Origin: Bradyrhizobium sp. SZCCHNS1050
GTDB taxonomy: Bacteria; Pseudomonadota; Alphaproteobacteria; Rhizobiales; Xanthobacteraceae
Length of the DNA stretch: 64,000 nt
Assembly (NCBI RefSeq): GCF_032484785.1
Contig: NZ_JAUETR010000002.1
Location: 868,001 to 932,000 of the forward strand
Direction: 5' to 3'
Below are positions 1 to 9,230 of this stretch, piece after piece. The stretch's first letter is position 1; every line of letters begins with the position of its first letter. Below the pieces are notes generated by a model. It searched no databases, was not told the origin of the DNA, and saw only the letters and a program-made list of their open reading frames with translations. A program made the translations under genes and the position numbers.

Positions 1-1
1 C

Positions 2-391
2 GCGACGGCCTACGATCCGGCCGAGCCGGATGTGATCAAGCGCATCCTCAAGGAGACCGAGGGCGGCTTCGACGAGGTCGTCGATTTCGCCGGCAACGAG
101 AAGTCGATGGCCTTTGCGGTGTCCGTCGTTGCACGCGGCGGCAAGATCGTCGTCTCCGGACTGATGGGCGGCCAGTTCACCCTGCCGATGGTTCAATGGG
201 TGTACAAGCGCATGACCATCGAGGGCTTCATGGTCGGCACGCTGACTGAGGCGCACGAGTTGATGGCGCTCGCGCGCGCCGGCAAGATCAAGCCGCCGCC
301 GATGCGCGAGGAGCCGATGGCTGACGTACAGAAGTGGATCGATGCGCTGCGCGCCGGCCATGTGGTCGGACGTGTGGTGCTGACGAACTGA
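2..391 (+). CDS. Zinc-type alcohol dehydrogenase family protein, C-terminal part (partial at window edge)
   Basis: The frame is open from base 2 and its start lies outside the window, so only about 130 C-terminal residues are visible. They hold the end of a Rossmann NAD(P)-binding domain (FDEVVDFAG, then GGKIVVSGLMGG) and the usual C-terminal tail of medium-chain dehydrogenases (DVQKWIDALRAGHVVGRVVL). The catalytic zinc site would lie upstream and cannot be checked. Substrate is unknown. The family assignment is fairly secure, but the exact enzyme is not. Confidence 0.75.
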   Translation, partial: ATAYDPAEPDVIKRILKETEGGFDEVVDFAGNEKSMAFAVSVVARGGKIVVSGLMGGQFTLPMVQWVYKRMTIEGFMVGTLTEAHELMALARAGKIKPPPMREEPMADVQKWIDALRAGHVVGRVVLTN

Positions 392-712
392 TCCCTCGTC
401 CGTTGCGACATCGCACGCGGCGGCGGTGCTGCACCGCTGCCGCTGTGGCCAATCATTTGTCCACAAACGTAGAGGTTGTCGGCGCCGCGCCTCGGATCCC
501 TGAGGGTGAAAAGTCAGGTCCATCTTCACGGATGTGACCGATTTGGCGCGCTAGCGCGGCCAAAATCGAGACGGGATGCGGATCCTTTTGTGGGAAAAAA
601 GCCGCACTCGGGCACGAAAGGATCGCGACAGAATTAATCCGGAATTGCGGCTCATTGCCACCCAACTTCTCTCCGAGAACGCGCCGTTGCGTAAGCGTAT
701 CCGGAGTCTTCA
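392..712. other. Intergenic region without a gene
   Basis: This 321-base gap separates the dehydrogenase from the large Ala/Pro-rich gene. Short frames exist on both strands but have no convincing ribosome binding site or protein-like composition. The 3' end carries the ribosome binding site of the next gene (CCGGAG, about 7 bases before its ATG). I see no clear terminator or repeat. Confidence 0.5.
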
Positions 713-3040
713 ATGGCAAGCCGAACGGCAGGAGTTGCGTTTGCCATTGCAGCCGGAATCGCCGGCACCGTCGTGCTCGTGCTGCCGCGCGTCGTGTTGG
801 CGGCGGAGGAATGTCTGACCGAGCCGACGGGAGAGAAGTCTGACGCGCAACGCTGGTACTATCGTTTCGATCGTGGCACCAATCGGCGTTGCTGGTATCT
901 GAAAGACGCCAACGGCAATACCCGTGACGCCGCGGCACCGATGCGGGCCGCGCAGCAGCCGACTCCCTGGGACTTCGCCCAGCCCGCTCCACCCAAACTG
1001 ACGCCGAGACGCAGCGATGGCCCGGTCGCTCGCACCAGCGACGCCCTCGCCGAAGCGCCGCAGCCGCGGCTGCGTGCCGATCTCGCCGTGCGGGGCACGC
1101 CGAAGCCGCAGACTCTCGCCACGCCGACGACGCTGACGGCATCGGACACCAGCCTGCCGCGCAGCCTCGATAGCTCGCCCTGGCCCTCTGCCCCGCCGCA
1201 ACAGGCGGACCCGATCGCGGCCGATGCGCCACCACCGGCAATGGCCGACGACGGCAATGCGGAGCCGGACGCGAATGCGGCGCCGACTGCCGACGGGCCG
1301 ATCATCGCACCCAAGCCGAGCAAGCCCGAAGCGCCCATCCACGTGCTCATGCTCGTGGTCATCGGCGCACTCGCGATTTCAGGACTGCTGGCGAGCGCGC
1401 TCTATCGGCTCAGCCGGATGGGACGGCGGCAACGGCGCAACGGCAGCTGGCACGCGGACGCAGTACGGATGCGCCGCAGTCGCATCAAACCACGCTCCAA
1501 GGCGCCGCAGGGCGGGATGCGTGCGAACCGCGGCAGCATGCCGGCGGCACCATCCCAGCCAGGCGGCAGCCGCGGCTCCCAGCCGGCTTCGGCGCTCGAC
1601 CTCGCCAGCGCGCGGCTGTCCGCTTCAACGGACCAGATCGACCCCCGTGCGCAGCGACCGGCGCCGTCTCCCCAGCATCAGGATCACCCGGCCGTGGCCG
1701 CACGCCGACGCGACCGGGACGCGGCTGCGGAGATGCAACGATCACAATCCACCGACGCAGTATGGCAGGCGGTCGATGAGTTGGTGGATCGCGCAGCAGT
1801 GCGCCGGGCCGAGCCTTCCGGGGCACAGATCGCTGCGACCAACGCGCCGCCATCGCCGGTTGCCGCAACTGCCGCATCGCCTGCTGCTCCGGCGCAGGCA
1901 CAACTGGCGGCTGCCCAGATGGCCGCGGCGCAGGCCGCTGCCGCCAAGATTGCAGCAGCCCAGGCGAGCGCCGCTGCTGCAGCCGCCTCGCCGCGCTCGC
2001 CGACCTATGCGGCACCGACCGCGCCCGCCGAGCCCTGGCCGGCGGCGCAGCGGGTTGAACCAGCGAATCCCACCCGCATCCAGGCAGCCGCAGCAATGCC
2101 GCCAGCCGCCCCGCCACCGGCGCAGGCTGCCGCGACCGCCGCCCCACCTGCCCCTGTCGACGTCAGCGAAATCGTGTCGGCGCTGCGCAAGGCCCGAAGC
2201 AGCGATGTCACGTCCCCCTCTGCCGGCGCTCCGATCGACGCCGCCAAGGTGATTGCCGCGCTGCTGGTGTCGCGCGCGGCCAAGCGGCACGCCACGCAAC
2301 CCGGCGAGGCTAGCGATGATCCGGCTGCAGCGGCCCTCGCTGAGACGGCTCCGCCAACGCAGGCGGACGCTGCACCCCGGACCACGCAGGCGTCGCAACA
2401 CCTGACGAACCATCCGCGTGGCGGCCAGCCCGTCGCTCAGCCCGTTCCCGGGACGCCCGATCAGCCTGCCTCCCCGCGCGCGCCGTCAACGGCACCAGCC
2501 GATCCAGCGGCCGCACTGATCGAGACGCTTCGCGCGCATGCGGCACGACAACCGGCCCCTCAGCCTGACGATGACATCGCCGTGGGCGGACCCGCGATGA
2601 TGTCGGAAGCCCCTGCCGCCGAAGACGATGAGCTCGACGATCCTGCGGCGGCGCTGATCAACCTTCTGCAGTCGCGCTTTTCATTGCCCGAAGACGAGCT
2701 GGAGGCAGAGCCGCAGCAGGAGGAGTTCTCCGTCGAGGCTCAGCAGGACGTCGCGCACATGCATGATGATCCCGCGGCCCGACTGATGAGTCTCCTGGAA
2801 TCGCGGTCGTCGATCCCCGCCGCGCTACCTATCGACAGACCGCAGGCGCAGCAGCAGCCACAGCGCCCGTCGCAGCAGCGTCCCCTGTTCGTGCCGACGC
2901 CGTTCGAGGATCCGGCGACCCCGCCGCTCGACTTCATTCCGCGGCCTCCGGCGCTGCGGCCGCGGCCGCGCAACATTCAGCAGGATGATGAGCTCGACGG
3001 CATCCAGGACATCCTGGCGCGCCTCGGCCGGCGGGCGTAG
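713..3040 (+). CDS. Large Ala/Pro-rich single-pass membrane protein with repeated short helices (hypothetical)
   Basis: No function recognised. The 775-residue protein starts with a signal-like hydrophobic stretch (residues 8-30). A small domain with two Cys and many aromatics follows (CLTEPTG through RWYYRFDRGTNRRCWYLKD, about residues 34-64); I recall similar segments in other Bradyrhizobium hypothetical proteins. A second hydrophobic helix lies near residues 208-230 (LMLVVIGALAISGLLASAL). The rest is Ala/Pro/Gln-rich and probably disordered, but is punctuated by short helix-like motifs of the form D-x-A-x-x-(L/I)-(I/L)-x-x-L. These fall near residues 482, 507, 596, 642, 684 and 760. Start choice: GGAG 7 bases before ATG. 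A scaffold role is possible but is only inference. Confidence 0.7.
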   Translation: MASRTAGVAFAIAAGIAGTVVLVLPRVVLAAEECLTEPTGEKSDAQRWYYRFDRGTNRRCWYLKDANGNTRDAAAPMRAAQQPTPWDFAQPAPPKLTPRRSDGPVARTSDALAEAPQPRLRADLAVRGTPKPQTLATPTTLTASDTSLPRSLDSSPWPSAPPQQADPIAADAPPPAMADDGNAEPDANAAPTADGPIIAPKPSKPEAPIHVLMLVVIGALAISGLLASALYRLSRMGRRQRRNGSWHADAVRMRRSRIKPRSKAPQGGMRANRGSMPAAPSQPGGSRGSQPASALDLASARLSASTDQIDPRAQRPAPSPQHQDHPAVAARRRDRDAAAEMQRSQSTDAVWQAVDELVDRAAVRRAEPSGAQIAATNAPPSPVAATAASPAAPAQAQLAAAQMAAAQAAAAKIAAAQASAAAAAASPRSPTYAAPTAPAEPWPAAQRVEPANPTRIQAAAAMPPAAPPPAQAAATAAPPAPVDVSEIVSALRKARSSDVTSPSAGAPIDAAKVIAALLVSRAAKRHATQPGEASDDPAAAALAETAPPTQADAAPRTTQASQHLTNHPRGGQPVAQPVPGTPDQPASPRAPSTAPADPAAALIETLRAHAARQPAPQPDDDIAVGGPAMMSEAPAAEDDELDDPAAALINLLQSRFSLPEDELEAEPQQEEFSVEAQQDVAHMHDDPAARLMSLLESRSSIPAALPIDRPQAQQQPQRPSQQRPLFVPTPFEDPATPPLDFIPRPPALRPRPRNIQQDDELDGIQDILARLGRRA

Positions 3041-3052
3041 ACGGAAGGCGTT

Positions 3053-3712
3053 TCAGCTCTCGAGCTGGCGCTGCAGCTCGCGCACGAAGGTCGTCAATCC
3101 GGTCCGGCGCTCGCGCTTCAGGCGCTCGGCCTTGAGGATCGACTGCACCTCGGTGAACGCATCGTCCACGTTGCGGTTGATGACGATGTAGTCGTACTCC
3201 GCCCAGTGGCTCATCTCGTGGCTGGCGCGGCTCATGCGCCCGCGGATGACCTCATCAGAGTCCTGCGCGCGCGTGTGGAGACGCTTCTCCAGATCGGCGG
3301 CGGACGGCGGCAGGATGAACACGCTGACGACGTCCTGCCGCGCCTTCTCGCGCAGTTGCTGCGTGCCCTGCCAGTCGATGTCGAACAGCACGTCCTGGCC
3401 CGCCGACAACGCCGCTTCGACCGGCGCGCGCGGCGTGCCATAGCGATTGTCGAACACGGTGGCCCATTCGAGCAGCTCGTTGCGCTTGGCCATGTCCTCG
3501 AAGCGCGCCCGGTCGACGAAGTGATAGTCGCGGCCGTCGACCTCACCAGGCCGCATCGGACGCGTCGTCGCCGAGACCGACATCCGCAGGCCCGACATGC
3601 GCTCGATCAGCAGGCGCGACAGCGTCGTCTTGCCTGCCCCCGAAGGCGATGACAGCACGAACATCAGCCCGCGCCGCTCGACCCCATCGAAGCTTCCGTC
3701 GTGAGCCGCCAT
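3053..3712 (-). CDS. gmk: Guanylate kinase
   Basis: Phosphorylates GMP (and dGMP) to GDP with ATP in the cytoplasm; essential for GTP supply. The 219-residue protein has the P-loop SSPSGAGKTT near residues 21-30, the GMP-binding segment TTRPMRPGEVDGRDYHFV, and the lid region with the HMR-like arginine-rich turns. A GGAG 7 bases upstream supports the ATG at 3712, giving a short N-terminal extension before the usual start LMFVLSSPSG. It lies 3 bases after yicC, so the two are almost certainly co-transcribed. This yicC-gmk order is standard in Rhizobiales. Confidence 0.96.
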   Translation of the reverse strand: MAAHDGSFDGVERRGLMFVLSSPSGAGKTTLSRLLIERMSGLRMSVSATTRPMRPGEVDGRDYHFVDRARFEDMAKRNELLEWATVFDNRYGTPRAPVEAALSAGQDVLFDIDWQGTQQLREKARQDVVSVFILPPSAADLEKRLHTRAQDSDEVIRGRMSRASHEMSHWAEYDYIVINRNVDDAFTEVQSILKAERLKRERRTGLTTFVRELQRQLES

Positions 3713-3715
3713 GGA

Positions 3716-4603
3716 TCACTCCAGATTCTGAACCTGTTCGCGAAACTGCTCGACCACGGTCTTCATCTCCAGGCCGATGTTCGTCAGCTCGATGTCGTTC
3801 GACTTCGAGCAGGTGGTGTTGACCTCGCGATGGAATTCCTGGGCGAGGAAGTCGAGCCGGCGGCCGACGGGCCCGCCCTTGCCGAGCATCTCGCGCGCCT
3901 GCGCGATGTGCGAGGCGATGCGATCGAGTTCCTCGCGCACGTCGGCCTTGGCCGCGATCAGCAGCGCCTCCTGCGCCAGGCGATCGGGATCGAAGCGGTC
4001 GGAGGTTTCGAGCAGGGCCGCAACCTGTTCGGCGAGCCGCGCCTTGATGGCTTCCGGCTTGCGTCCCGGCGACGCCTCTGCCTTCTTCGCCAGCGCCTCG
4101 ATCTCATCGACGCGCTGATTGAGGATCTGACCGAGCGTGTCGCCCTCGCGCCGGCGCATCTCGACGAGATGCTTCAGAGCGGTGTCGAACGCCGCGATCG
4201 CCGCCTCTTTGGCGGCCTTGTCCTCGGCCTCGTCACTCTCCGGCTCGGCTACCTCGATCACGCCCTTGATCGACAGCAGCCCGTCAATGCTCGGTGCGAC
4301 CGCGTCAATCCTGCCGGCGAGCGAGCTCGCCATCTTCACCACCGCAGCCAGCACGTCCTCGTTGATTCGCACCGTCGACCCGGTCTCGGTGCGCTTGACG
4401 GTGAGATTCGCATAGACCGTGCCGCGCGACAGGACTTCCGTCGCGCGCTTCTTGGCGAAGGCCTCGACCTCGTCCCAGCCCTGCGGCAATCGCACCCGGA
4501 CGTCCAATCCCTTGGCGTTGACCGACTTCAACTCCCACTCGAACGAGTAGGGACCGCTTGCCCCGTGGCTACGGGCAAAGCCGGTCATGCTCGACAGCGC
4601 CAT
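3716..4603 (-). CDS. yicC: YicC family endoribonuclease-type stress protein
   Basis: The 295-residue protein begins MALSSMTGFARSHG, the hallmark N-terminus of YicC/YloC proteins, and ends with the DUF1732 segment (VNTTCSKSNDIELTNIGLEMK). E. coli YicC is reported to act in RNA turnover; the role here is inferred from family. An in-frame ATG nine bases upstream (4612) is possible, but its GGAG would be only 2 bases away. The same GGAG fits the ATG at 4603 better (11 bases), and that start gives the family-typical N-terminus. It sits between mltG and gmk. Confidence 0.9.
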   Translation of the reverse strand: MALSSMTGFARSHGASGPYSFEWELKSVNAKGLDVRVRLPQGWDEVEAFAKKRATEVLSRGTVYANLTVKRTETGSTVRINEDVLAAVVKMASSLAGRIDAVAPSIDGLLSIKGVIEVAEPESDEAEDKAAKEAAIAAFDTALKHLVEMRRREGDTLGQILNQRVDEIEALAKKAEASPGRKPEAIKARLAEQVAALLETSDRFDPDRLAQEALLIAAKADVREELDRIASHIAQAREMLGKGGPVGRRLDFLAQEFHREVNTTCSKSNDIELTNIGLEMKTVVEQFREQVQNLE

Positions 4604-4727
4604 TTCGTCCATGTCTCCGGCACATTGGGAACGGGGACAGACTCAACCCCCGCCGAAAGTGCGCGAACCTTACGGCCTTTTGGGCAAATGTTAAGCCCGG
4701 TTCTGCGCGGCCGACATGCGTGGGAAA

Positions 4728-6017
4728 TTATTGCTGAACGACCGGCGGGCTCGGCTGCGCCGCCCCCTGACGGGCGCCGTTGCCAGGTGCGGCCCCCGGT
4801 GCAACTCCGCCGGTGGCGCGGTTGGCCGGCGGCTTCTTTGCCGCTGCGGGCGCCCGTGGGGTCGCTCCGGCCGCCGGATCGGCCGCGCCACCCGCGACGG
4901 CAGGCGGCGCCTCGTCGGGCTCGACGGTGTCGTTCTGGGTCTGCCGCTCCATCGCCCTGAGCTTGGCGACGTTCTTCTGGTGCAGGTCGTAGGTTTCGGT
5001 GAAAGCATGGCCGCCGGTGCCGTCGGCGACGAAATAGAGATCGCGCGTGCGCGCCGGATTGGCCGTCGCCTCCAGCGAGGCGCGGCCGGGGTTGGAGATC
5101 GGTCCCGGCGGCAGGCCCTCGATCACATAGGTGTTGTAGGGCGACGGCTGGGTGATCTCGCTGCGCTTGATCGGACGGCCCAGCGTGCCCTTGCCGCCGA
5201 CCAGACCATAGATGATGGTCGGATCGGACTGCAGCTTGATCCTCTGCTTCAGCCGGTTGACGAACACGGCGGCCACCCGGCTGCGCTCGTCGGGCTTGCC
5301 GGTCTCCTTCTCGACGATCGAAGCCAGCGTCACCAGCTGCTCCGGCGTCCTGACCGGCAGATCCGGACTACGCCGTTCCCAGATCTCGGCCAACACGCGC
5401 TTCTGCGCCTGCTGCATGCGTTGCACGACCTGATCGCGGCTGGTGCCGCGCGGAAACTTGTAGGTCTCCGGCAACAACGTGCCTTCGCGCGGAATCTCGC
5501 GGACGCTGCCGGTGAAGATCTCGTTCTCGGACAGGCGGGCCACGATCTGCTCTGACGTCAGGCCCTCGGGCACGGTCACCGAATGCTGCACGACCTTGCC
5601 TTCGACGATGACGCCGATCACGTCGCGCAACGATGCATTCTTCTGGAACGCATACTCGCCCGGCTTGAGGTCGGAACTGGCCTTCAGGGCATAGACTCCA
5701 CCAATGAAGATCCACGGATTGACGTCGATCACACCTTCACGCGCGAGCACGTCGGCAATATCGCGTTTGCCCGCGCGCTGCGGGATGTTGACGACCTTGT
5801 CCTCCTGCAGCGGTCCTGCCGCCTCGAGGATCTGCCGTCCATAATAGTAGGCCGCGCCCACGCCGAGCATGGCCAGGATGAGCAAGGTGATGATCGCGTT
5901 GCCGACGACCACGAACGGATTGCGGGCGCGGTCGGAGCGGCGCGGCGGCGGCGGCACGCGTTCCGGCTCCAGCGCTGCGCGCGGGCTGCGGGGCGAGATG
6001 GGCGGCCGTTCACTCAT
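4728..6017 (-). CDS. mltG: Endolytic murein transglycosylase MltG
   Basis: Cleaves nascent peptidoglycan strands at the inner membrane and so sets glycan chain length. The 429-residue protein has a Pro/Arg-rich cytoplasmic N-terminus, one transmembrane helix near residues 34-58, then a periplasmic LysM-like and YceG domain. The catalytic glutamate is expected in LASIVEKETGKPDE, near residue 235. GLPPGPISNPGRASLEA is another family motif. The last 60 residues are Ala/Pro-rich and beyond the usual fold. AAGG 8 bases before the ATG supports the start. The gene follows fabF, as is common in alphaproteobacteria. Confidence 0.94.
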   Translation of the reverse strand: MSERPPISPRSPRAALEPERVPPPPRRSDRARNPFVVVGNAIITLLILAMLGVGAAYYYGRQILEAAGPLQEDKVVNIPQRAGKRDIADVLAREGVIDVNPWIFIGGVYALKASSDLKPGEYAFQKNASLRDVIGVIVEGKVVQHSVTVPEGLTSEQIVARLSENEIFTGSVREIPREGTLLPETYKFPRGTSRDQVVQRMQQAQKRVLAEIWERRSPDLPVRTPEQLVTLASIVEKETGKPDERSRVAAVFVNRLKQRIKLQSDPTIIYGLVGGKGTLGRPIKRSEITQPSPYNTYVIEGLPPGPISNPGRASLEATANPARTRDLYFVADGTGGHAFTETYDLHQKNVAKLRAMERQTQNDTVEPDEAPPAVAGGAADPAAGATPRAPAAAKKPPANRATGGVAPGAAPGNGARQGAAQPSPPVVQQ

Positions 6018-6294
6018 CGATGCAACCTTCAGTCCTGTCGCTCTCGTCGTGGCCGTGCGCTCCCCAACGCAAGCGACCTGAAGTCCACGCCCATTTAACG
6101 ATTCGTCATCTCGTCATCGAATACGGCGAAAAGGTGTTTTCGCCGGGCCTCACCGCCATGCGCATCCACTTACCGCATCGGCGCCGAAGGCCGACCTGCG
6201 AAAGACACGCGAAGTCTTGGGTTCTAGTGTGGCTGCAGTCGGATATCCGCGTGACCAAGCGACAATCGGCCCGAGCGGCATCCGTCCTTCCGCA

Positions 6295-7560
6295 CTAGGT
6301 CACCACGCGCCGTAAAACCACCGACGCGTTGGTGCCGCCGAAACCAAACGAGTTCGACAGTGCCACGTTGATCTCGCGTTTGCGAGGTGCATGCGGCACG
6401 AGATCGATCGCGGTTTCCACCGACGGGTTCTCCAGATTGATCGTCGGCGGCGCGATGTTATCCCGAATCGCGAGAATGCTGAAGATGGCTTCGACGGCGC
6501 CGGCCGCGCCGAGCAGATGTCCGATCGACGATTTGGTCGACGACATCGAGATCTTCGAAGCGGCATTGCCAAGCAAGCGCTCGACCGCGCCGAGTTCGAT
6601 CTCGTCGCCGACTTGAGTCGAGGTGCCGTGCGCGTTGATGTAGTCGAGGTCGGCGGCCGTGATACCGGCGCGCTTCAGCGCCGCACTCATGCTGCGAAAA
6701 CCGCCGTCGCCGTCCGGAGATGGCGAGGTGATGTGATAGGCATCTCCGGAGAGTCCGTAGCCGGAGACCTCGGCGTAGATCCGCGCGCCACGTGCCTTGG
6801 CGTGCTCATACTCCTCGAGCACGACCACGCCGGCGCCCTCGCCCATCACGAAGCCGTCGCGGTCCTTGTCGTAAGGGCGCGACGCGCGCTCGGGCGTCTC
6901 GTTGAATCCGGTCGACAGCGCGCGCGCCGCGCAGAACCCGGCCATGCCAATTCGGCAAATCGGCGATTCGGTGCCGCCGGCGACCATGACATCGGCATCG
7001 CCGAGCGCGATCAGGCGGCTGGCGTCGCCGATCGCATGCGCGCCGGTCGAGCAGGCGGTGACGACCGAATGATTGGGACCCTTGAGCCCGTGCTCGATCG
7101 AGACATAGCCCGAGGCGAGATTGATCAGACGTCCGGGAATGAAGAAGGGCGACACTTTGCGCGGACCACGCTCCTTCAGGAGGATCGCAGTGTCAGCAAT
7201 GCCCGAGAGGCCCCCGATGCCGGACCCGATCAGCGTGCCGGTGGCACAGCGGTCCTCTTCCGTCGCAGGATGCCAGTTGGCGTCATCGAGCGCCTGACGC
7301 GCCGCAGCCATCGCGAAAATGATGAAATCGTCGACCTTGCGCTGGTCCTTCGGCTCCATCCACTGGTCGGCATTGAAGGTGCCGTCGGAGCCATCGCCGC
7401 GCGGCACCTGACAGGCCACCTTGGCGGGAAGATCGGAGACCTCGAACGACTCGATCAAGCGCGCACCGCTCTTTCCCTGAAGGATGCGCTGCCAGGTCGT
7501 TTCCACACCACAGCCAAGCGGCGAAACCATGCCAAGGCCAGTGACGACAACCCGCCTCAT
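6295..7560 (-). CDS. fabF: Beta-ketoacyl-ACP synthase II
   Basis: Condenses malonyl-ACP with acyl-ACP to elongate fatty acids. The 421-residue protein begins [16 protein letters not shown]. The catalytic Cys lies in [11 protein letters not shown] (about residue 170) and the two His lie in [12 protein letters not shown] (about 311) and [12 protein letters not shown] (about 348), completing the Cys-His-His triad. An ORF extension of 20 residues upstream is not family-like; the ATG at 7560 has GGAG nearby. It lies downstream of acpP in the fab cluster. Confidence 0.96.
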   Translation of the reverse strand: MRRVVVTGLGMVSPLGCGVETTWQRILQGKSGARLIESFEVSDLPAKVACQVPRGDGSDGTFNADQWMEPKDQRKVDDFIIFAMAAARQALDDANWHPATEEDRCATGTLIGSGIGGLSGIADTAILLKERGPRKVSPFFIPGRLINLASGYVSIEHGLKGPNHSVVTACSTGAHAIGDASRLIALGDADVMVAGGTESPICRIGMAGFCAARALSTGFNETPERASRPYDKDRDGFVMGEGAGVVVLEEYEHAKARGARIYAEVSGYGLSGDAYHITSPSPDGDGGFRSMSAALKRAGITAADLDYINAHGTSTQVGDEIELGAVERLLGNAASKISMSSTKSSIGHLLGAAGAVEAIFSILAIRDNIAPPTINLENPSVETAIDLVPHAPRKREINVALSNSFGFGGTNASVVLRRVVT

Positions 7561-7723
7561 GTTCGTTTCTCCAGACCCGACCTTGAGCGCTTGTGCATCG
7601 GCTGACGGCCGTCGCCGCACCTCGGGTCAATTGTTCGAGTAACATGTTCTGGCCGGGCAGCGCGTCCGAATCGTCCATCGCCAGCCGCCAGATGACGGCT
7701 CATCACGACGCCGCCAACAGCAA

Positions 7724-7761
7724 GAAACCGGTCGACCGCACAAGACGGATCGGCCGGTTTC
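7724..7761 (-). terminator. Hairpin downstream of acpP
   Basis: An inverted repeat, GAAACCGG at 7724-7731 and CCGGTTTC at 7754-7761, lies about 20 bases after the acpP stop. Pairing can extend inward with one mismatch and one bulge. There is no strong U-run, so it may be a weak terminator or an RNA-processing or stability element between the highly expressed acpP and fabF. Confidence 0.4.
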
Positions 7762-7781
7762 GCGCAACTCTCGCCGGAGCG

Positions 7782-8021
7782 TCAGCTCTTGGCGTTCTTC
7801 TCGAGGAACTTGGTGGCGTCGCCGACGGTCAGGATCGTCTCCGCGGCATCGTCCGGAATCTCGCAACCGAACTCTTCCTCGAAGGCCATGACGAGCTCGA
7901 CCGTATCGAGGCTGTCAGCACCGAGGTCGTCAATGAAGCTCGCGTTGTCGACCACTTTCTCGGGCTCGACACCAAGGTGTTCGACCACGATCTTCTTAAC
8001 CCGCTCGCCAATCTCACTCAT
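7782..8021 (-). CDS. acpP: Acyl carrier protein
   Basis: Carries growing acyl chains on a 4'-phosphopantetheine arm during fatty-acid synthesis. The 79-residue acidic protein has the conserved DSL motif ([11 protein letters not shown]), with the modified serine at residue 37. Length and sequence are typical of housekeeping ACP. A GAGG 8 bases before the ATG supports the start. It is flanked by fabG upstream and fabF downstream on the same strand. Confidence 0.97.
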   Translation of the reverse strand: MSEIGERVKKIVVEHLGVEPEKVVDNASFIDDLGADSLDTVELVMAFEEEFGCEIPDDAAETILTVGDATKFLEKNAKS

Positions 8022-8458
8022 CGTTCAAACCTCGTGCTTGTTCCTTTAAGACCCGACCCCCGGATGATCCGCATCACCCCGGCCGCTAAACTTCCTTCGC
8101 GATCGCGCAAAACCAGATTTGCCCCGCAGCGCCCCTTTACCGAAATTTGGCGGACGACTTGCGGTCCGAAAACTTCGGAAACGGGGCCACTCACAAACTC
8201 CAATCCACACTCTCCATGAGGCCGGTACGCCTCCGATCCAGAGCGCTCAAACAGGAACCCGGATCAGCAGCACCAGCCGACGGAGGCCCGGCGAACGATG
8301 GCAGCTCGCCCCGCCAATATACAGGGTTTGGAAATCCTGCAATGGCGTTCTTCGTGCCCCGATCAGCTGCCCGGTTACCATACACGCGAATCATTGACCA
8401 CACGGCCCGGTATAGTGGTCGCGACGTCTTTTCGCCGCATTCCGAGCCACGGCAGAGC
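8022..8458. other. Intergenic region between fabG and acpP
   Basis: This 437-base gap is long for a fab cluster and must hold the promoter and leader for the abundant acpP transcript. I see no protein-like frame on either strand and could not pick a clear sigma-70 promoter by eye. No repeat of the families seen elsewhere in the window is present. Confidence 0.5.
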
Positions 8459-9196
8459 CTAGATCATGGCCATGCCGCCATTGACGTGGATGGTCTGCCC
8501 CGTGACATACGCCGCCTCGTTGGAGGCGAGGTACACCGCAGCTGCAGCAATGTCCTCCGGCGTGCCCAACCGCGCCGCCGGCACCTTGGCGAGGATCGAC
8601 TCGCGCTGCTTCTCGTTCAGAGCGTCGGTCATCGGTGTCTTGATGAAGCCGGGTGCGATGCAGTTGGCGGTCACGCCGCGTTTGGCATATTCGGCGCCGA
8701 GCGTCTTGATCATGCCGATGATGCCGGCCTTGGACGCCGTGTAATTGCCCTGCCCCGGATTGCCGGTGACGCCGACGATCGAGGTGATCGCGATGATGCG
8801 GCCGAAGCGCTTGCGCATCATCAGCTTGGTGGCGGCACGCGAGAGACGGAATGTCGCGGTCAGGTTGACCTTGATCACCTCGTCCCAATCCTCGTCGCGG
8901 AGCTGCACGAACAGGTTGTCGCGGGTGATGCCGGCGTTGGCGACGAGAATGTCGACCTGCCCCATCGCCTGCTCGGCGGCCGGCACCAGCGCCTCGACCT
9001 CGGCCGCGTCGGACAGGTTGCAAGGCAGCACATGCACACGGCTGCACAGCTCGCCGGCGAGGGTCTCGAGCACCTCGCGCCGGGTGCCGGAAACGGCAAC
9101 GGTCGCCCCCTGGGCATGCAAGGCCTTCGCGATCGCGTTGCCGATGCCGCCGGTCGCGCCGGTCACCAGCGCGGTCCTGCCACTCAGATCGAACAT
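8459..9196 (-). CDS. fabG: 3-oxoacyl-ACP reductase
   Basis: NADPH-dependent reduction of 3-oxoacyl-ACP, the second step of each elongation cycle. The 245-residue SDR has the cofactor loop GATGGIGNAIA (residues 13-23), the NAG motif (VANAGITRDN) and the Ser-Tyr-Lys catalytic set around ITSIVGVTGNPGQGNYTASK (Tyr near 152, Lys near 156). The ORF reads 39 codons further upstream, but a strong GAGGAG precedes the ATG at 9196 and that start matches the family. It sits 34 bases downstream of fabD. Confidence 0.96.
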   Translation of the reverse strand: MFDLSGRTALVTGATGGIGNAIAKALHAQGATVAVSGTRREVLETLAGELCSRVHVLPCNLSDAAEVEALVPAAEQAMGQVDILVANAGITRDNLFVQLRDEDWDEVIKVNLTATFRLSRAATKLMMRKRFGRIIAITSIVGVTGNPGQGNYTASKAGIIGMIKTLGAEYAKRGVTANCIAPGFIKTPMTDALNEKQRESILAKVPAARLGTPEDIAAAAVYLASNEAAYVTGQTIHVNGGMAMI

Positions 9197-9230
9197 CCAA
9201 CTCTCCTCAATGCCGCTTCCAAGCGGCCAC

